From Clostridia bacterium (GTDB taxonomy: Bacteria; Bacillota; Clostridia; Oscillospirales; Acutalibacteraceae): a stretch of 64,000 bases of DNA. The DNA lies in NCBI GenBank assembly GCA_024404115.1, contig JAKSQM010000008.1:36027-100026 (forward strand), in the 5' to 3' direction. The position numbers and the translations under genes are program-made. The notes under the pieces were generated by a model. It was given only the letters and a program-made list of their open reading frames with translations, was not told the DNA's origin and ran no database searches. The stretch's first letter is position 1. Every line of letters starts with the position of its first letter. Positions 41,746 through 50,270 of this stretch are shown in pieces.

Positions 41746-43245
41746 TTATTCTTCTTCGCCGTGGCGAGCTTTAAGCTCTGTGAGAATTTCATCATATTTC
41801 TTTTCGTCAATGATGTATTTTCTCATGGTGATGAAATAGCCGATGCCCATAAATATAACGGGAAGAACTGCCATGACAATTCTCAGAGCCAGTGTCATGC
41901 CGCTTGAAGCCCCTGAAAGAACCTCGGCAATATAATTTGCCTTGTATTTAACAGTCCATAAATCGGGGTTCTGAAGCGCAAGATTTTCTGCATTAGAGAT
42001 TTTGTTTGTAATCTCTGTAAGACCGATTGCAAGGTAAACCACCATAATGATAACCTGCTGAAGCGAGCTTGAAAGCTTTGCCATAAAGGGACGAACAGAG
42101 AAAATAAGAGCTTCATTTCTTTCGCCTGTCATATATTCGTTATACTCAATTGTGTTTGAGAGGAAGATAGCGGCGATAAGATAGAACAGTGAATATCCAA
42201 GACCGATAAACAAAGACTCAGCGCAAAGAAGATAGAATGAAAGGTTAACATTCTTAATAAATGTTCCTGAAAGCAGGAAGCAGATGTAGCCGATAATTGT
42301 TGCGGCAAAAGACATCTTGATAATTTGATTTCTTGTAAGCTTCTTTGTGAGCATTGGGTAAATAACGAAGCTCAAGCCAGATGCGGCACCGTAGAAAACA
42401 ACAAATATTGTTGTGAACGAGCCTTCATAGCCGTATGAAAGGTAAATATAGTTTGTGCCGAATGCTGTAAGAAGCGCACCGCTGAGGTTAACAAAGAGAA
42501 GAATAAGAGAGGTCCATAAAACCTGCTTGTTGTTAAAAACAATCTGAACCATCTTTTTGAAGCCAATTTTTTCTTCTGCCATTGCGGCTTCAACATTCTT
42601 TTCTTTAACGCCGATGCAAACAGATGACTGACAGCCGATGAAAACAAGACCGATAACAATTGCAACAACCTTGTAGCCTGTTACAGCGGAGTTGCCGATT
42701 GCGTGTGAGCCAACTGTAAGAATGGGGATAAGTCCGTTTGCAAGGATAGTGCCAAGACCTGCGAAAAGGTTTGACATTGATGTGATAACATCACGCTCTC
42801 TGGGCTCGCTTGTAAGTGAGGGGAGCATACCCCAGTAACCAATATCGTTCATGGTGTATGTAATATCCCAGATAAGATAAAGGAAAGTGAAAGCGATAAC
42901 AAAAGCTGTTCCTTTAAGGGGAAGTGTGTAAATAAGAACAAGCACAACAGCGTTTGTAACTGCGCCAATAAAAATCCACGGCTTGAATTTGCCGAATTTT
43001 GTGCGGGTGTTTTCAATGATACCGCCCATAATCGGGTCATTGATACCGTCCCAGATACGGCAGATAACCATAATAATGCTTATGGTTGCAAACTGCGCCG
43101 AGGTTACGCCCTTTGTGTAAAGGATGAATGTGAGCAGGAAATAGGTATAAAGTGAATAGGCAAGGTCTCTGCCTACACCGCCAAGTGAATATACCCATTT
43201 GTTGCGGTTGAAATATGATTTCTGAACCGGATTGAGGTTTTTCAT
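41746..43245 (-). CDS. GPH-family sugar:cation symporter
   Basis: 499 residues with about 12 membrane helices. Early segments LGGVGRDLAYSLYTYFL and RIWDGINDPIMGGIIENTRTK are hallmarks of the glycoside-pentoside-hexuronide family (MelB, XynB-like), with the Asp pair of helix II used for cation binding. It probably imports an oligosaccharide or glycoside with Na+ or H+. The start is the ATG at 43245, seven bases after AAAGGAG; a start nine codons upstream lacks a ribosome site. The sugar enzyme genes converge on it. Confidence 0.87.
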   Translation of the reverse strand: MKNLNPVQKSYFNRNKWVYSLGGVGRDLAYSLYTYFLLTFILYTKGVTSAQFATISIIMVICRIWDGINDPIMGGIIENTRTKFGKFKPWIFIGAVTNAVVLVLIYTLPLKGTAFVIAFTFLYLIWDITYTMNDIGYWGMLPSLTSEPRERDVITSMSNLFAGLGTILANGLIPILTVGSHAIGNSAVTGYKVVAIVIGLVFIGCQSSVCIGVKEKNVEAAMAEEKIGFKKMVQIVFNNKQVLWTSLILLFVNLSGALLTAFGTNYIYLSYGYEGSFTTIFVVFYGAASGLSFVIYPMLTKKLTRNQIIKMSFAATIIGYICFLLSGTFIKNVNLSFYLLCAESLFIGLGYSLFYLIAAIFLSNTIEYNEYMTGERNEALIFSVRPFMAKLSSSLQQVIIMVVYLAIGLTEITNKISNAENLALQNPDLWTVKYKANYIAEVLSGASSGMTLALRIVMAVLPVIFMGIGYFITMRKYIIDEKKYDEILTELKARHGEEE

Positions 43246-43274
43246 AGCATAGCTCCTTTTTGTTTTATACATAT

Positions 43275-43303
43275 AATATAATCCAAAATCAAAAGTTTAG
43301 CAA
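43275..43303 (-). promoter_or_regulatory. Promoter for the GPH symporter gene
   Basis: On the minus strand TTGCTA (43303-43298), a 17-base spacer and TATATT (43280-43275), 30 bases before the start codon. Confidence 0.55.
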
Positions 43304-43362
43304 GATGTTTTTGAGCTTTTGCGACAAAAAAATTAAATTTTTACCATAATTATATATTGAAA

Positions 43363-44016
43363 TTAGTCAATTTCCCATACAAATGTAACATCATCGCTTA
43401 TTTCAATGCTGTCGGGGTTGATGCTCATGCCTGCGTTGTCATTTGCCATCATGCACTTTCTTTCCATACCGTATGTTGTTTTGGAGTAGAAATTCACATC
43501 GCCCCAGTTATAATTAACAGAAACCAGCTTGCCAAGCTTCACCTTTGATGCGGCGGCAAGAATCTCTGCCTTGTGCCTTGCGTTGGCGGCGGCATTTTTA
43601 AGAATTTCGTCAGTTGCAGAGTCTTTATCTTTAACTGTGAACTGGATGTTTAATTCGGGCTCGGCAATGCAGTTTGAAATAGCAGTGAGCGTCTGCGAAA
43701 GCTTGTCTGTATCAAAGCCGAATTCTAATTTAAGCATATGCACACAGCTGTAGCCTTTGAAAACACGCTGATACATCCCGTTTTCATCCTGAACGCTGTC
43801 ATATTCACTGAAAACATTGAAGTTGGTGGTTTTCAGTGCTTTTTCGTCAAAGCCAATGGCAACAAGAGCTGATTTAAGGCTTTCAAGAATCTCTGCTGAC
43901 TGGCTCATGGATTTTTCATAAATTTTGTCCAGCGTTTTCAGCGTCATTGTAACCTCTGTTGTGTCGGGGCTGAGGCTGATTTTGCCTGTGCCTTTAACTG
44001 TAATCAATTTGTGCAT
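43363..44016 (-). CDS. SIMPL-domain (DUF541) protein
   Basis: 217 residues with the start ITVKGTGKISLSPDTTEVTM, typical of the SIMPL/DUF541 family, and the central NFNVFSEYD and late NARHKAEILAAASKVKLGKL segments. No signal peptide, so it is cytoplasmic here. The family is oligomeric and has been linked to stress tolerance; its biochemical role is unclear. Several starts are close together; the ATG at 44016 is best spaced from AAAGGATG. It lies behind the terminator of the SCP2/transketolase operon. Confidence 0.82.
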   Translation of the reverse strand: MHKLITVKGTGKISLSPDTTEVTMTLKTLDKIYEKSMSQSAEILESLKSALVAIGFDEKALKTTNFNVFSEYDSVQDENGMYQRVFKGYSCVHMLKLEFGFDTDKLSQTLTAISNCIAEPELNIQFTVKDKDSATDEILKNAAANARHKAEILAAASKVKLGKLVSVNYNWGDVNFYSKTTYGMERKCMMANDNAGMSINPDSIEISDDVTFVWEID

Positions 44017-44046
44017 TGTCATACATCCTTTCATAAAATCTGTTTA

Positions 44047-44081
44047 GAAAAAAGACCTCAAAGGATTTCTCCTCTGAGGTC
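44047..44081 (-). terminator. Rho-independent terminator of the SCP2/transketolase operon
   Basis: On the minus strand GACCTCA (44081-44075) pairs with TGAGGTC (44060-44054), followed by TTTTTTCT. It marks the end of the five-gene unit. Confidence 0.9.
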
Positions 44082-44095
44082 AAAGTTAAAACTTA

Positions 44096-44902
44096 TTAGC
44101 CCTGAGCATATTCGCCAACGAGCATCATATATTCACCGATCTGTGCACCAAATTCAGGAGCACCGTCCATGATAAGCTTGCCCTGTCTTGTGGATTCAAG
44201 CATATCATCTGTTGACATAAGGATGCCGAGTGCGCTGTCAAGTGAATCAAAACGCATGGTGAAGAAAGGCATTGCTCTCTTATAAACGCCTCTGCCTGCG
44301 CGTGATTTACCTGCTTTAATTCTCAGATAAGCTGAAATATCTTCGTATCCGTCAACAGCCCATGCATAAACACGGTCGGGGCTCTTGAGAGTCCAATCGT
44401 GAACAGCGGGATGACCCTGCTTGTTAAGCTGGCTGATACCAGATGAAAGAAGATAGAAATAGCACTTAACCATAAGTTTCTTGTCTTCCTCAGCTGCGGG
44501 AGCTTCTTTAGCTGTTAAAACGCTTGACATCTTGAGGAGTGTTGCCATAAGAGCAGCAAATACCTTAGGATATTTAAGAGCGCCTTTCATTTTGGGAAGA
44601 GTTGAAGGAGCTATTTTGCCTTTAAGGAAAGAGTTCATTGCGTCAATGCTCTTGAACTCAAGGTCAACAAAAGCATTTGTTGCAACTTTATCTGCACAAA
44701 CAACCCATTCACCGTTGTTAACTGTGAAGTGAGTGCCAACCTTTCCGCCGGGGCTGTCGGGGTCGATAGCGCTGAGCTGGAAAACAGCGTGCATATGCTC
44801 AAACTTTTTAGAAAGTGAGGGCACATCGTTTGCAATAACCTTTATAAGAGGCAAAGCAGCACAAAGAAATATTTTATTGGTCAATATTGCTTCGTTTGCC
44901 AT
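44096..44902 (-). CDS. Tandem SCP2-like (sterol-carrier-type) protein B
   Basis: 268 residues, cytoplasmic. The first half contains VDLEFKSIDAMNSFLKGKI followed by a MKGALKYPK strand-helix, the pattern of SCP2/UbiJ-like lipid-binding domains. The second half repeats it as FDSLDSALGIL, QGKLIMDGAPEF and IGEYMML. The whole chain resembles the protein encoded first in this operon. SCP2 folds bind lipids or other hydrophobic ligands, so carrying or presenting a lipid-like intermediate to the operon enzymes is a reasonable inference. AAAGGAATGA precedes the ATG. It is the last gene before the terminator. Confidence 0.6.
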   Translation of the reverse strand: MANEAILTNKIFLCAALPLIKVIANDVPSLSKKFEHMHAVFQLSAIDPDSPGGKVGTHFTVNNGEWVVCADKVATNAFVDLEFKSIDAMNSFLKGKIAPSTLPKMKGALKYPKVFAALMATLLKMSSVLTAKEAPAAEEDKKLMVKCYFYLLSSGISQLNKQGHPAVHDWTLKSPDRVYAWAVDGYEDISAYLRIKAGKSRAGRGVYKRAMPFFTMRFDSLDSALGILMSTDDMLESTRQGKLIMDGAPEFGAQIGEYMMLVGEYAQG

Positions 44903-44938
44903 ATTAAATCATTCCTTTCTGTGGATTCTGAAATTAAA

Positions 44939-45958
44939 TTAAACTTCGTCGTCCCAGTTGTCGTCCTCTTCGAAGTCTTTGTTCATTGCTTCACGAACAG
45001 CAGCGATGATACCGTTGCAGTCGATGCCGAGCATTGACATGATATCCTCATGAAGACCGATAGGAGCAAACTTATCCTGAAGACCAAGGCGTGTGAATGC
45101 ACAGCCCTTACCAGCCTCAGCCATAACTTCTGCAACAGCTGAACCAAGACCGCCGAGAACAGTGTGATCCTCAACAGTGATGATACGGCGAGTTTCCATA
45201 ACAGCCTTAAGGATAGCTTCTTTATCGATAGGCTTAATTGTGTGCATATCAAGAACACGAACTTTAAGTCCGTCAGCATTCTCAAGGAATTTAGCTGCCT
45301 GATAAGCCTGGAATACGCATGAACCGCAAGCGATAACAGTGATGTCTGTACCGGGGTTAACTTCAAATGCTTTGCCTACTTCAAACTTATACTCAAGAGG
45401 AAAGTCCTTATTGTAAAGAACACGGTCAAAACCACGATTAATTCTGATGTAGTAAGGACCAAAATTCTCATAAGCTGCCTTAACTGCTTCAGCTGTTTCA
45501 ACACCGTCAGCGGGGCAGATGAGAGTCATGTTGGGCATTGCACGCATTGTAGCCATATCGCAGATAGCGTGGTGAGTTGAACCAGCCTGACCGAAAGATG
45601 TGCCTGAATGTGTAGCAATTGTTTTAACATTGATGTTCTGATAGCAGATGTCAGTATGAATCTGGTCTGCAGAACGAAGAGATGCGAATGTTGAGAAGGT
45701 TGAAACAAAGGGAACAAGGCCTGCCTTTGCCATACCTGCTGCGATACCGAACATATTCTGCTCAGCGATACCTACGTTGAAGAAACGATCGGGGAATTCT
45801 TTACCGAATACGCCGATTTTTGTTGAACCTGCAAGGTCAGCAGAAAGTCCGACAATTTCCTTATGTTCACGGCCAAGGTCAACGAGGGTCTGACCGTAGA
45901 TTTCAGCAGTAGAGAGTTCAGTTGACTCAAGAGCTGTATAAACAAGTCCGCCTGCCAT
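44939..45958 (-). CDS. Transketolase, C-terminal subunit
   Basis: 339 residues carrying the pyrimidine-binding and C-terminal domains of a split transketolase. FFNVGIAEQNMFGIAAGMA includes the catalytic Glu that activates ThDP; STFSTFASLRSADQI and a late LGGLGSAVAEV also fit. An acidic tail (DFEEDDNWDDEV) is unusual. It pairs with the N-terminal subunit ending two bases upstream. Split transketolases transfer two-carbon ketol units between sugar phosphates; the operon context suggests a dedicated rather than pentose-phosphate role. Confidence 0.9.
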   Translation of the reverse strand: MAGGLVYTALESTELSTAEIYGQTLVDLGREHKEIVGLSADLAGSTKIGVFGKEFPDRFFNVGIAEQNMFGIAAGMAKAGLVPFVSTFSTFASLRSADQIHTDICYQNINVKTIATHSGTSFGQAGSTHHAICDMATMRAMPNMTLICPADGVETAEAVKAAYENFGPYYIRINRGFDRVLYNKDFPLEYKFEVGKAFEVNPGTDITVIACGSCVFQAYQAAKFLENADGLKVRVLDMHTIKPIDKEAILKAVMETRRIITVEDHTVLGGLGSAVAEVMAEAGKGCAFTRLGLQDKFAPIGLHEDIMSMLGIDCNGIIAAVREAMNKDFEEDDNWDDEV

Positions 45959-45960
45959 AA

Positions 45961-46830
45961 TTATTTGCCCTCCTTTTCTGCACGAGCAACGCGCTTCTCA
46001 TAATATTTCTGAAGGCTTTCTTTAGCCTGATTGTATTTTGCTTCGTCGATAGCACCGTAATGCCAGTGATAATCGTCTTCCATGAAGTCAATACCAGCAC
46101 CCTTGATGGTGTTAGCAATGATCATAACAGGAGCATCAGGCTCGCCAAGAGCGTAGTCGATAGCTTCTGAAAGAGCGTTGAGGTCATGACCGTCAACCTC
46201 AATTACGTGGAAGCCGAATGCACGCCATTTATCTGCGAAAGGCTCAAGAGGCATAACATCCTCTGTACGGCCGTCGATCATGCACTTGTTACGGTCAACG
46301 AAAGAAATAACGTTTGTTGCTTTGAAAGCTGCGATTGACATAGCTGCTTCCCAGTTTGAACCCTCGTCGCACTCACCGTCGCCAAGGATACAATATGTTT
46401 TGTAATCTTTACCAAGAACTTTTGCTGCAAGACCTGTGCCAAGAGCGATTGAAAGTCCATGACCAAGAGAACCAGTTGAAGCGTCAACACCTACAACCTT
46501 GTTTGAGTCAAGATGGATGCCCATCTTTGAGTTTGTAAGGTTGAAAGTTTTGAGCTGCTCGGGGTCATTGTAACCGAAGTCGCAAAGAACAGGAGCATAA
46601 GCAATTCCTGAATGACCTTTACTGAGGATGAAACGGTCTCTGTCTTCCCAGTTGGGGTCGTCTTTCTTTATGTTAAGGTATTTGTGATAAAGAATGGTAA
46701 GCATATCCATAACGCTCATGCCGCCGCCGATATGACCTGAACCTGCCCAGAATGTGGTGTCAAGGCAAAGGTTACGGAGTTCATGTGCTTTCTTTTCAAG
46801 AGCTACCCATTCAGCTTTTGATAATGCCAT
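45961..46830 (-). CDS. Transketolase, N-terminal (ThDP-binding) subunit
   Basis: 289 residues: GSGHIGGGMSVMDMLTILY near the start, SKGHSG, GSLGHGLSIALG, and the ThDP/Mg motif GDGECDEGSNWEAAM ending with VDRN. These are the hallmarks of transketolase N-terminal halves. The enzyme needs the partner gene two bases downstream to complete the active site. GGGAGG lies about nine bases before the ATG. It follows the aminotransferase gene by 101 bases, a gap in which I see no promoter or terminator. Confidence 0.92.
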   Translation of the reverse strand: MALSKAEWVALEKKAHELRNLCLDTTFWAGSGHIGGGMSVMDMLTILYHKYLNIKKDDPNWEDRDRFILSKGHSGIAYAPVLCDFGYNDPEQLKTFNLTNSKMGIHLDSNKVVGVDASTGSLGHGLSIALGTGLAAKVLGKDYKTYCILGDGECDEGSNWEAAMSIAAFKATNVISFVDRNKCMIDGRTEDVMPLEPFADKWRAFGFHVIEVDGHDLNALSEAIDYALGEPDAPVMIIANTIKGAGIDFMEDDYHWHYGAIDEAKYNQAKESLQKYYEKRVARAEKEGK

Positions 46831-46931
46831 GTGAAATTCCTCCCTAAAAATTTTTTGAGGTTAATCTTTTATATTCCAAAATGCAGGCAATGCTTTCACA
46901 CTGCCGTGCATTTTTAAAATATCTGTTTTAA

Positions 46932-48194
46932 TCAGAATGCTTCGGGATGCATCTTCTTAACAACTTTGAATGCCTCGTCAGCAACTTCGCATGTAAGCTT
47001 GATGTCATCGTCAGAAAGAGAAGCGTTGATGAAGTGGTTATGATGGCTTGCAAGGAAGATGCCACGCTTAACCATTTCAGCAATCCAGTCCTGATGGATA
47101 ATCATTGAATCATCGTTAGCGATTCTGAGGTAGAAGAGTGAGGGCTCACCAGAGCAAACAAGGTCAACACCGTTGTTTGTTGCAGCGCTCTTAAGGCCGT
47201 CAAGAAGCTTAACGCCTTTTTCTTTAAGAAGAGCGGGGCAGTCGATAGCTTTCATCTTGTTGATGTTAGCAATAGCAGCTGCGAAAGGAACTGCGCTCAT
47301 CCAGTAAGAACCTGTGTATGAAAGTCCGCTTACTGCGTCCTTGAGCCAATCTTTACCGCAAAGAGCTGAAATGTTCCAGCCGTTAGCAATAGCTTTGCAG
47401 AAGCAGATAAGGTCAGCTTCGATACCGTAGTAATGGTCAGAACCAGCGAGGTCAAGACGGAAGCCTGCACGAACGTCGTCGATGATAAGAACGATGCCTT
47501 CTCTTGTGCAGATCTCACGAACCTTCTTCCAATAACCTTCTGCGGGAAGAATGTTATCAAAATAGTTACCGTGGAGGTAAGGAGTTGAAATGAATGCAGC
47601 GATTTCGTCCTTGTTCTCAGCAATAGCCTTTTCAAGAGCATCGATATCGTTCCAGTCAATGTAAATGCTGTTTGCAACGTCCTCAGGAAGAATTCCGGGA
47701 TAGTCTTTCTTCTGAGTCCAAGCTGAAACACCGTGATAGAAACCGTTGATGAAGATAATCTTCTTACGCTTTGTTGCGTTACGAGCTGTAAGGATAGCAC
47801 ATGATGTTACGTCGTTACCGTTCTTTGCAAAGAATGCCCAGTCAGCTGTGTTAACTGTGTCAACCATAAGCTCTGCAAGCTCAACCATCTTGTAAGAGGG
47901 AGAAGTTGTGCAGTTGCCGATTTTTGCCTGTGCCATAGCAGCAGCGTCAACATCGGGGTCATTGTAACCAAGGATGTTAGGACCGTATGCGCACATATAG
48001 TCGATGAATTTGTTGCCGTCAACATCCCAGAAGTAAGAACCCTGAGCCTTTTCTGAATAGAAAGGCCAAGCACTTACGGGGATCCAGTTACCTTCTGCGG
48101 GGCCGAGATGACCATAGATACCTGAGGGAATAACTTTTGTTGCACGGGCAAAAAGCTCGTGGCTCTTAGTATAATCGTTAATTTTGAAACTCAT
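46932..48194 (-). CDS. Class-III PLP aminotransferase (glutamate-1-semialdehyde aminomutase-like)
   Basis: 420 residues, fold type I. Residues fitting PLP binding are GFYHGVSAW (stacking Tyr/His), the Asp-Asp-Val set in LIIDDVRAGFRLD, and the Schiff-base Lys in LICFCKAIANGW. The usual E(D/E)V reads DDV. It resembles HemL and related sugar or lipid aminotransferases, but no haem genes are nearby, so a role other than tetrapyrrole synthesis is likely. It may aminate a keto product of the adjacent transketolase. AGGAGG precedes the ATG by nine bases. Confidence 0.87.
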   Translation of the reverse strand: MSFKINDYTKSHELFARATKVIPSGIYGHLGPAEGNWIPVSAWPFYSEKAQGSYFWDVDGNKFIDYMCAYGPNILGYNDPDVDAAAMAQAKIGNCTTSPSYKMVELAELMVDTVNTADWAFFAKNGNDVTSCAILTARNATKRKKIIFINGFYHGVSAWTQKKDYPGILPEDVANSIYIDWNDIDALEKAIAENKDEIAAFISTPYLHGNYFDNILPAEGYWKKVREICTREGIVLIIDDVRAGFRLDLAGSDHYYGIEADLICFCKAIANGWNISALCGKDWLKDAVSGLSYTGSYWMSAVPFAAAIANINKMKAIDCPALLKEKGVKLLDGLKSAATNNGVDLVCSGEPSLFYLRIANDDSMIIHQDWIAEMVKRGIFLASHHNHFINASLSDDDIKLTCEVADEAFKVVKKMHPEAF

Positions 48195-48208
48195 TATGTA
48201 TGTCCTCC

Positions 48209-48982
48209 TTATGCAAGATAAAGTCCGACTCTGTCAAGAATACGGTTCATATTATCGAGCATATTGATCATGCCCTTCATGATGATTTCGCCTTCACCGA
48301 TCTTTGCAACAGCGTTTACTTTGCCGTCAAAGAGGTCGTGAGCGAGCTTCATGTTGCCGAATTCCATAATTGCACGGAACTTTTCAGGCTCTTTCTTGAT
48401 TGTAACCATACGGTGATCCTTAACCTCGATACCAGCTGAAGGACCGCCAGCGATAGACATCTTGATTGTGCCATCGGGGATGTAGTGTGCGCTGAATGAG
48501 CCGATTTCGTCGTTGTTACCAATCTGAGCAATAGCAACAGCGATTGTGTAGAAAAGAAGCTGTGTGCTGAGATTGAAGAATTCCTCATCTTTAAGATCTT
48601 CTTCAGTAGGACGCATGTACTTAGTGAGAAGGTCTGTGAGAGGAGTGAACTGCTTGAGAAGGAAGCTGATCTTTGAGAAACCCTTTGAGGGGATAGGTGT
48701 TACTGTTCCGTCAATAAGTCCGTTGAATTTTTCACATGAGCTGAAAGGAAGCTTAACATCACATTTGTCGCAACCCTGCTCCATACGGCATCTGCCGTTC
48801 TTGAATGTAAGAGTAGCCTTGGGGCCATCCTTTACGTCGAAACCGATTGAAATGGGCTTCTTGGTGTCAACAAGAGCTCTTGCCTCTGCGCTTAATTCAC
48901 AAAGGTTTTCGAGTGTTCCGAGTATGGCATACATATTAATGTAAGCCAGCGTTTTTGAATCTTTCAAATTTGCATCTGTCAA
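48209..48982 (-). CDS. Tandem SCP2-like protein A, first gene of the operon
   Basis: 257 residues from a TTG at 48982, eight bases after AAGGAGG. This start agrees with the promoter at 49021-49049; a longer frame to 49030 would begin upstream of the predicted transcript start. DVKLPFSSCEKFNGLIDGTV and GFSKISFLLKQF match the SCP2-like pattern of the first half. MEFGNMKLAHDLFDGKVNAV with GEGEIIMKGMINML repeats it in the second. CRMEQGCDKCDV gives three closely spaced cysteines, which could bind a metal. It is paralogous to the last gene of the operon. Hydrophobic-ligand binding is inferred from the fold family. Confidence 0.6.
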   Translation of the reverse strand: MTDANLKDSKTLAYINMYAILGTLENLCELSAEARALVDTKKPISIGFDVKDGPKATLTFKNGRCRMEQGCDKCDVKLPFSSCEKFNGLIDGTVTPIPSKGFSKISFLLKQFTPLTDLLTKYMRPTEEDLKDEEFFNLSTQLLFYTIAVAIAQIGNNDEIGSFSAHYIPDGTIKMSIAGGPSAGIEVKDHRMVTIKKEPEKFRAIMEFGNMKLAHDLFDGKVNAVAKIGEGEIIMKGMINMLDNMNRILDRVGLYLA

Positions 48983-49020
48983 AACGTATTCCTCCTTAGA
49001 ATAAACATATTTGCCATTAC

Positions 49021-49049
49021 ATTTTACCAAAATAACATAAAAATGTCAA
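49021..49049 (-). promoter_or_regulatory. Strong promoter of the SCP2/aminotransferase/transketolase operon
   Basis: On the minus strand a perfect TTGACA (49049-49044), a 17-base spacer and TAAAAT (49026-49021), 38 bases before the TTG start codon. Confidence 0.8.
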
Positions 49050-49149
49050 ACCTAAAACTGCATAAATAATTTTGAATTTTTATGTGTATTATTACTTTAA
49101 TGTGCTTTTCACTTGCTTGAGCGGAATTGTTTGCTGATAAATAGAATAA

Positions 49150-49178
49150 TTGACATTTATTATCCGTTATGATAGTAT
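49150..49178 (+). promoter_or_regulatory. Promoter for the glycosyltransferase gene
   Basis: Perfect TTGACA (49150-49155), a 17-base spacer and TAGTAT (49173-49178), 20 bases before the ATG. Confidence 0.6.
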
Positions 49179-49198
49179 TACATTTAAGGAGTGATACT

Positions 49199-50218
49199 AT
49201 GGATTGCAAAGTGTCAGTAATAATACCAACATATAATTATGAGAAATATATTGATAAATGCGTAAGCTCTGTTGTTGAACAGACTCTTCGTGATATTGAA
49301 ATAATTTTGGTCGATGACGGTTCCACCGACGATACTCCGAAAATCTGTGATAAATGGACTGAAAAAGATTCAAGAATAAAAGTTATTCATAAGAAGAACG
49401 GAGGTGCCGCTTCTGCAAGAAATGCAGGAATTGCAGTGGCATCCGGTAAATATGTTTGCTTTTTTGATAGCGACGATACAATATCTGATAATATGCTTGA
49501 ATCTTTATGGAAAAAATTAAACGAAACAGGCGCCGATATCTGCACTTGTCTTTCTTCTCTGAATGGCGAAACATTAGGTTCTTATAAAGAAGAGACAAAG
49601 GAGTTCAATGTTATTAATTTAGGTGCGGCTATACCCGAACTGATGAATGAAAATCTTGTTCCATATTCACCGTGCAATTCAATGTATAGGCTTGATATAA
49701 TTAAAAAATATAATATTTTGTTTGCTGATTATAGTAAGGTCTTTTCAGAGGATGCTTTGTTTAATCTGATGTATTTTTGTGTTACCCAAAAACGTGCCTA
49801 TATAAATGAACCAATGTATCATATCTTCCGCCATGAAAATTCACTTATGACAAGCTCAATTCCCGGTGATTATATTGTTCGTCATACAAATCTTATGATT
49901 GAACTGGAAGAATTTATTAAGAAAAATAATCTGAAAATTAAAACAGGAACAGAAACTGCGTGTATGTATTGGGACTGGGTGAGAATTGCCTGCGCCCGCT
50001 CAAAAGGAAATACAGAAATTGTGGAAGCAGATTTTAAAAATGCAAGCACAAAAAAATATTTTAAAAGAAAGATTTTTTCATTTGCATTTGGCTTTGCAGC
50101 TTTTAAATATCGCAAATATTATCCAATGAGCATAGGGGGCTTTGTGAATTTAAAAAGAACAGCAATTCATCTTTATTTTAAAAAGTTTAATCAGGCAATA
50201 AAAGAATATTTCTTATAA
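49199..50218 (+). CDS. Family 2 glycosyltransferase
   Basis: 339 residues. SVIIPTYNYEKYIDKCVSS, ILVDDGSTDDTPKICD, NGGAASARNAGI and the metal-binding FFDSDDT are the standard GT2 GT-A motifs. The C-terminal third is basic and may contact the membrane surface. It would transfer a sugar from a nucleotide donor to a cell-surface glycan or lipid carrier. It is a single gene rather than part of a polysaccharide cluster. AAGGAG lies about seven bases before the ATG at 49199. This gene is more AT-rich than its neighbours, which may mean recent transfer. Confidence 0.88.
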   Translation: MDCKVSVIIPTYNYEKYIDKCVSSVVEQTLRDIEIILVDDGSTDDTPKICDKWTEKDSRIKVIHKKNGGAASARNAGIAVASGKYVCFFDSDDTISDNMLESLWKKLNETGADICTCLSSLNGETLGSYKEETKEFNVINLGAAIPELMNENLVPYSPCNSMYRLDIIKKYNILFADYSKVFSEDALFNLMYFCVTQKRAYINEPMYHIFRHENSLMTSSIPGDYIVRHTNLMIELEEFIKKNNLKIKTGTETACMYWDWVRIACARSKGNTEIVEADFKNASTKKYFKRKIFSFAFGFAAFKYRKYYPMSIGGFVNLKRTAIHLYFKKFNQAIKEYFL

Positions 50219-50227
50219 TTAAAAAAA

Positions 50228-50270
50228 CTGTGCATCACTTGTTTTCGGGTGATGCACAGCTTTTATTTTT
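50228..50270. terminator. Strong bidirectional terminator
   Basis: CTGTGCATCAC (50228-50238) pairs with GTGATGCACAG (50249-50259). CTTTTATTTTT follows on the plus strand and a run of seven T follows on the minus strand. Confidence 0.93.

Noticed and set aside
41746-43245. Antisense and alternative-frame open frames inside the symporter, transketolase, asnS and metallophosphoesterase genes
   Set aside because: They have no ribosome sites, overlap well-supported genes and show unnatural composition; they are shadow frames.
46932-48194. Assignment as hemL (glutamate-1-semialdehyde aminomutase)
   Set aside because: No tetrapyrrole genes are adjacent and the operon holds transketolase and SCP2-like genes, so only the family is stated.
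48983-49030. ATG start at 49030 for SCP2-like protein A
   Set aside because: The promoter at 49021-49049 would start the transcript downstream of it; TTG 48982 has AAGGAGG eight bases upstream.
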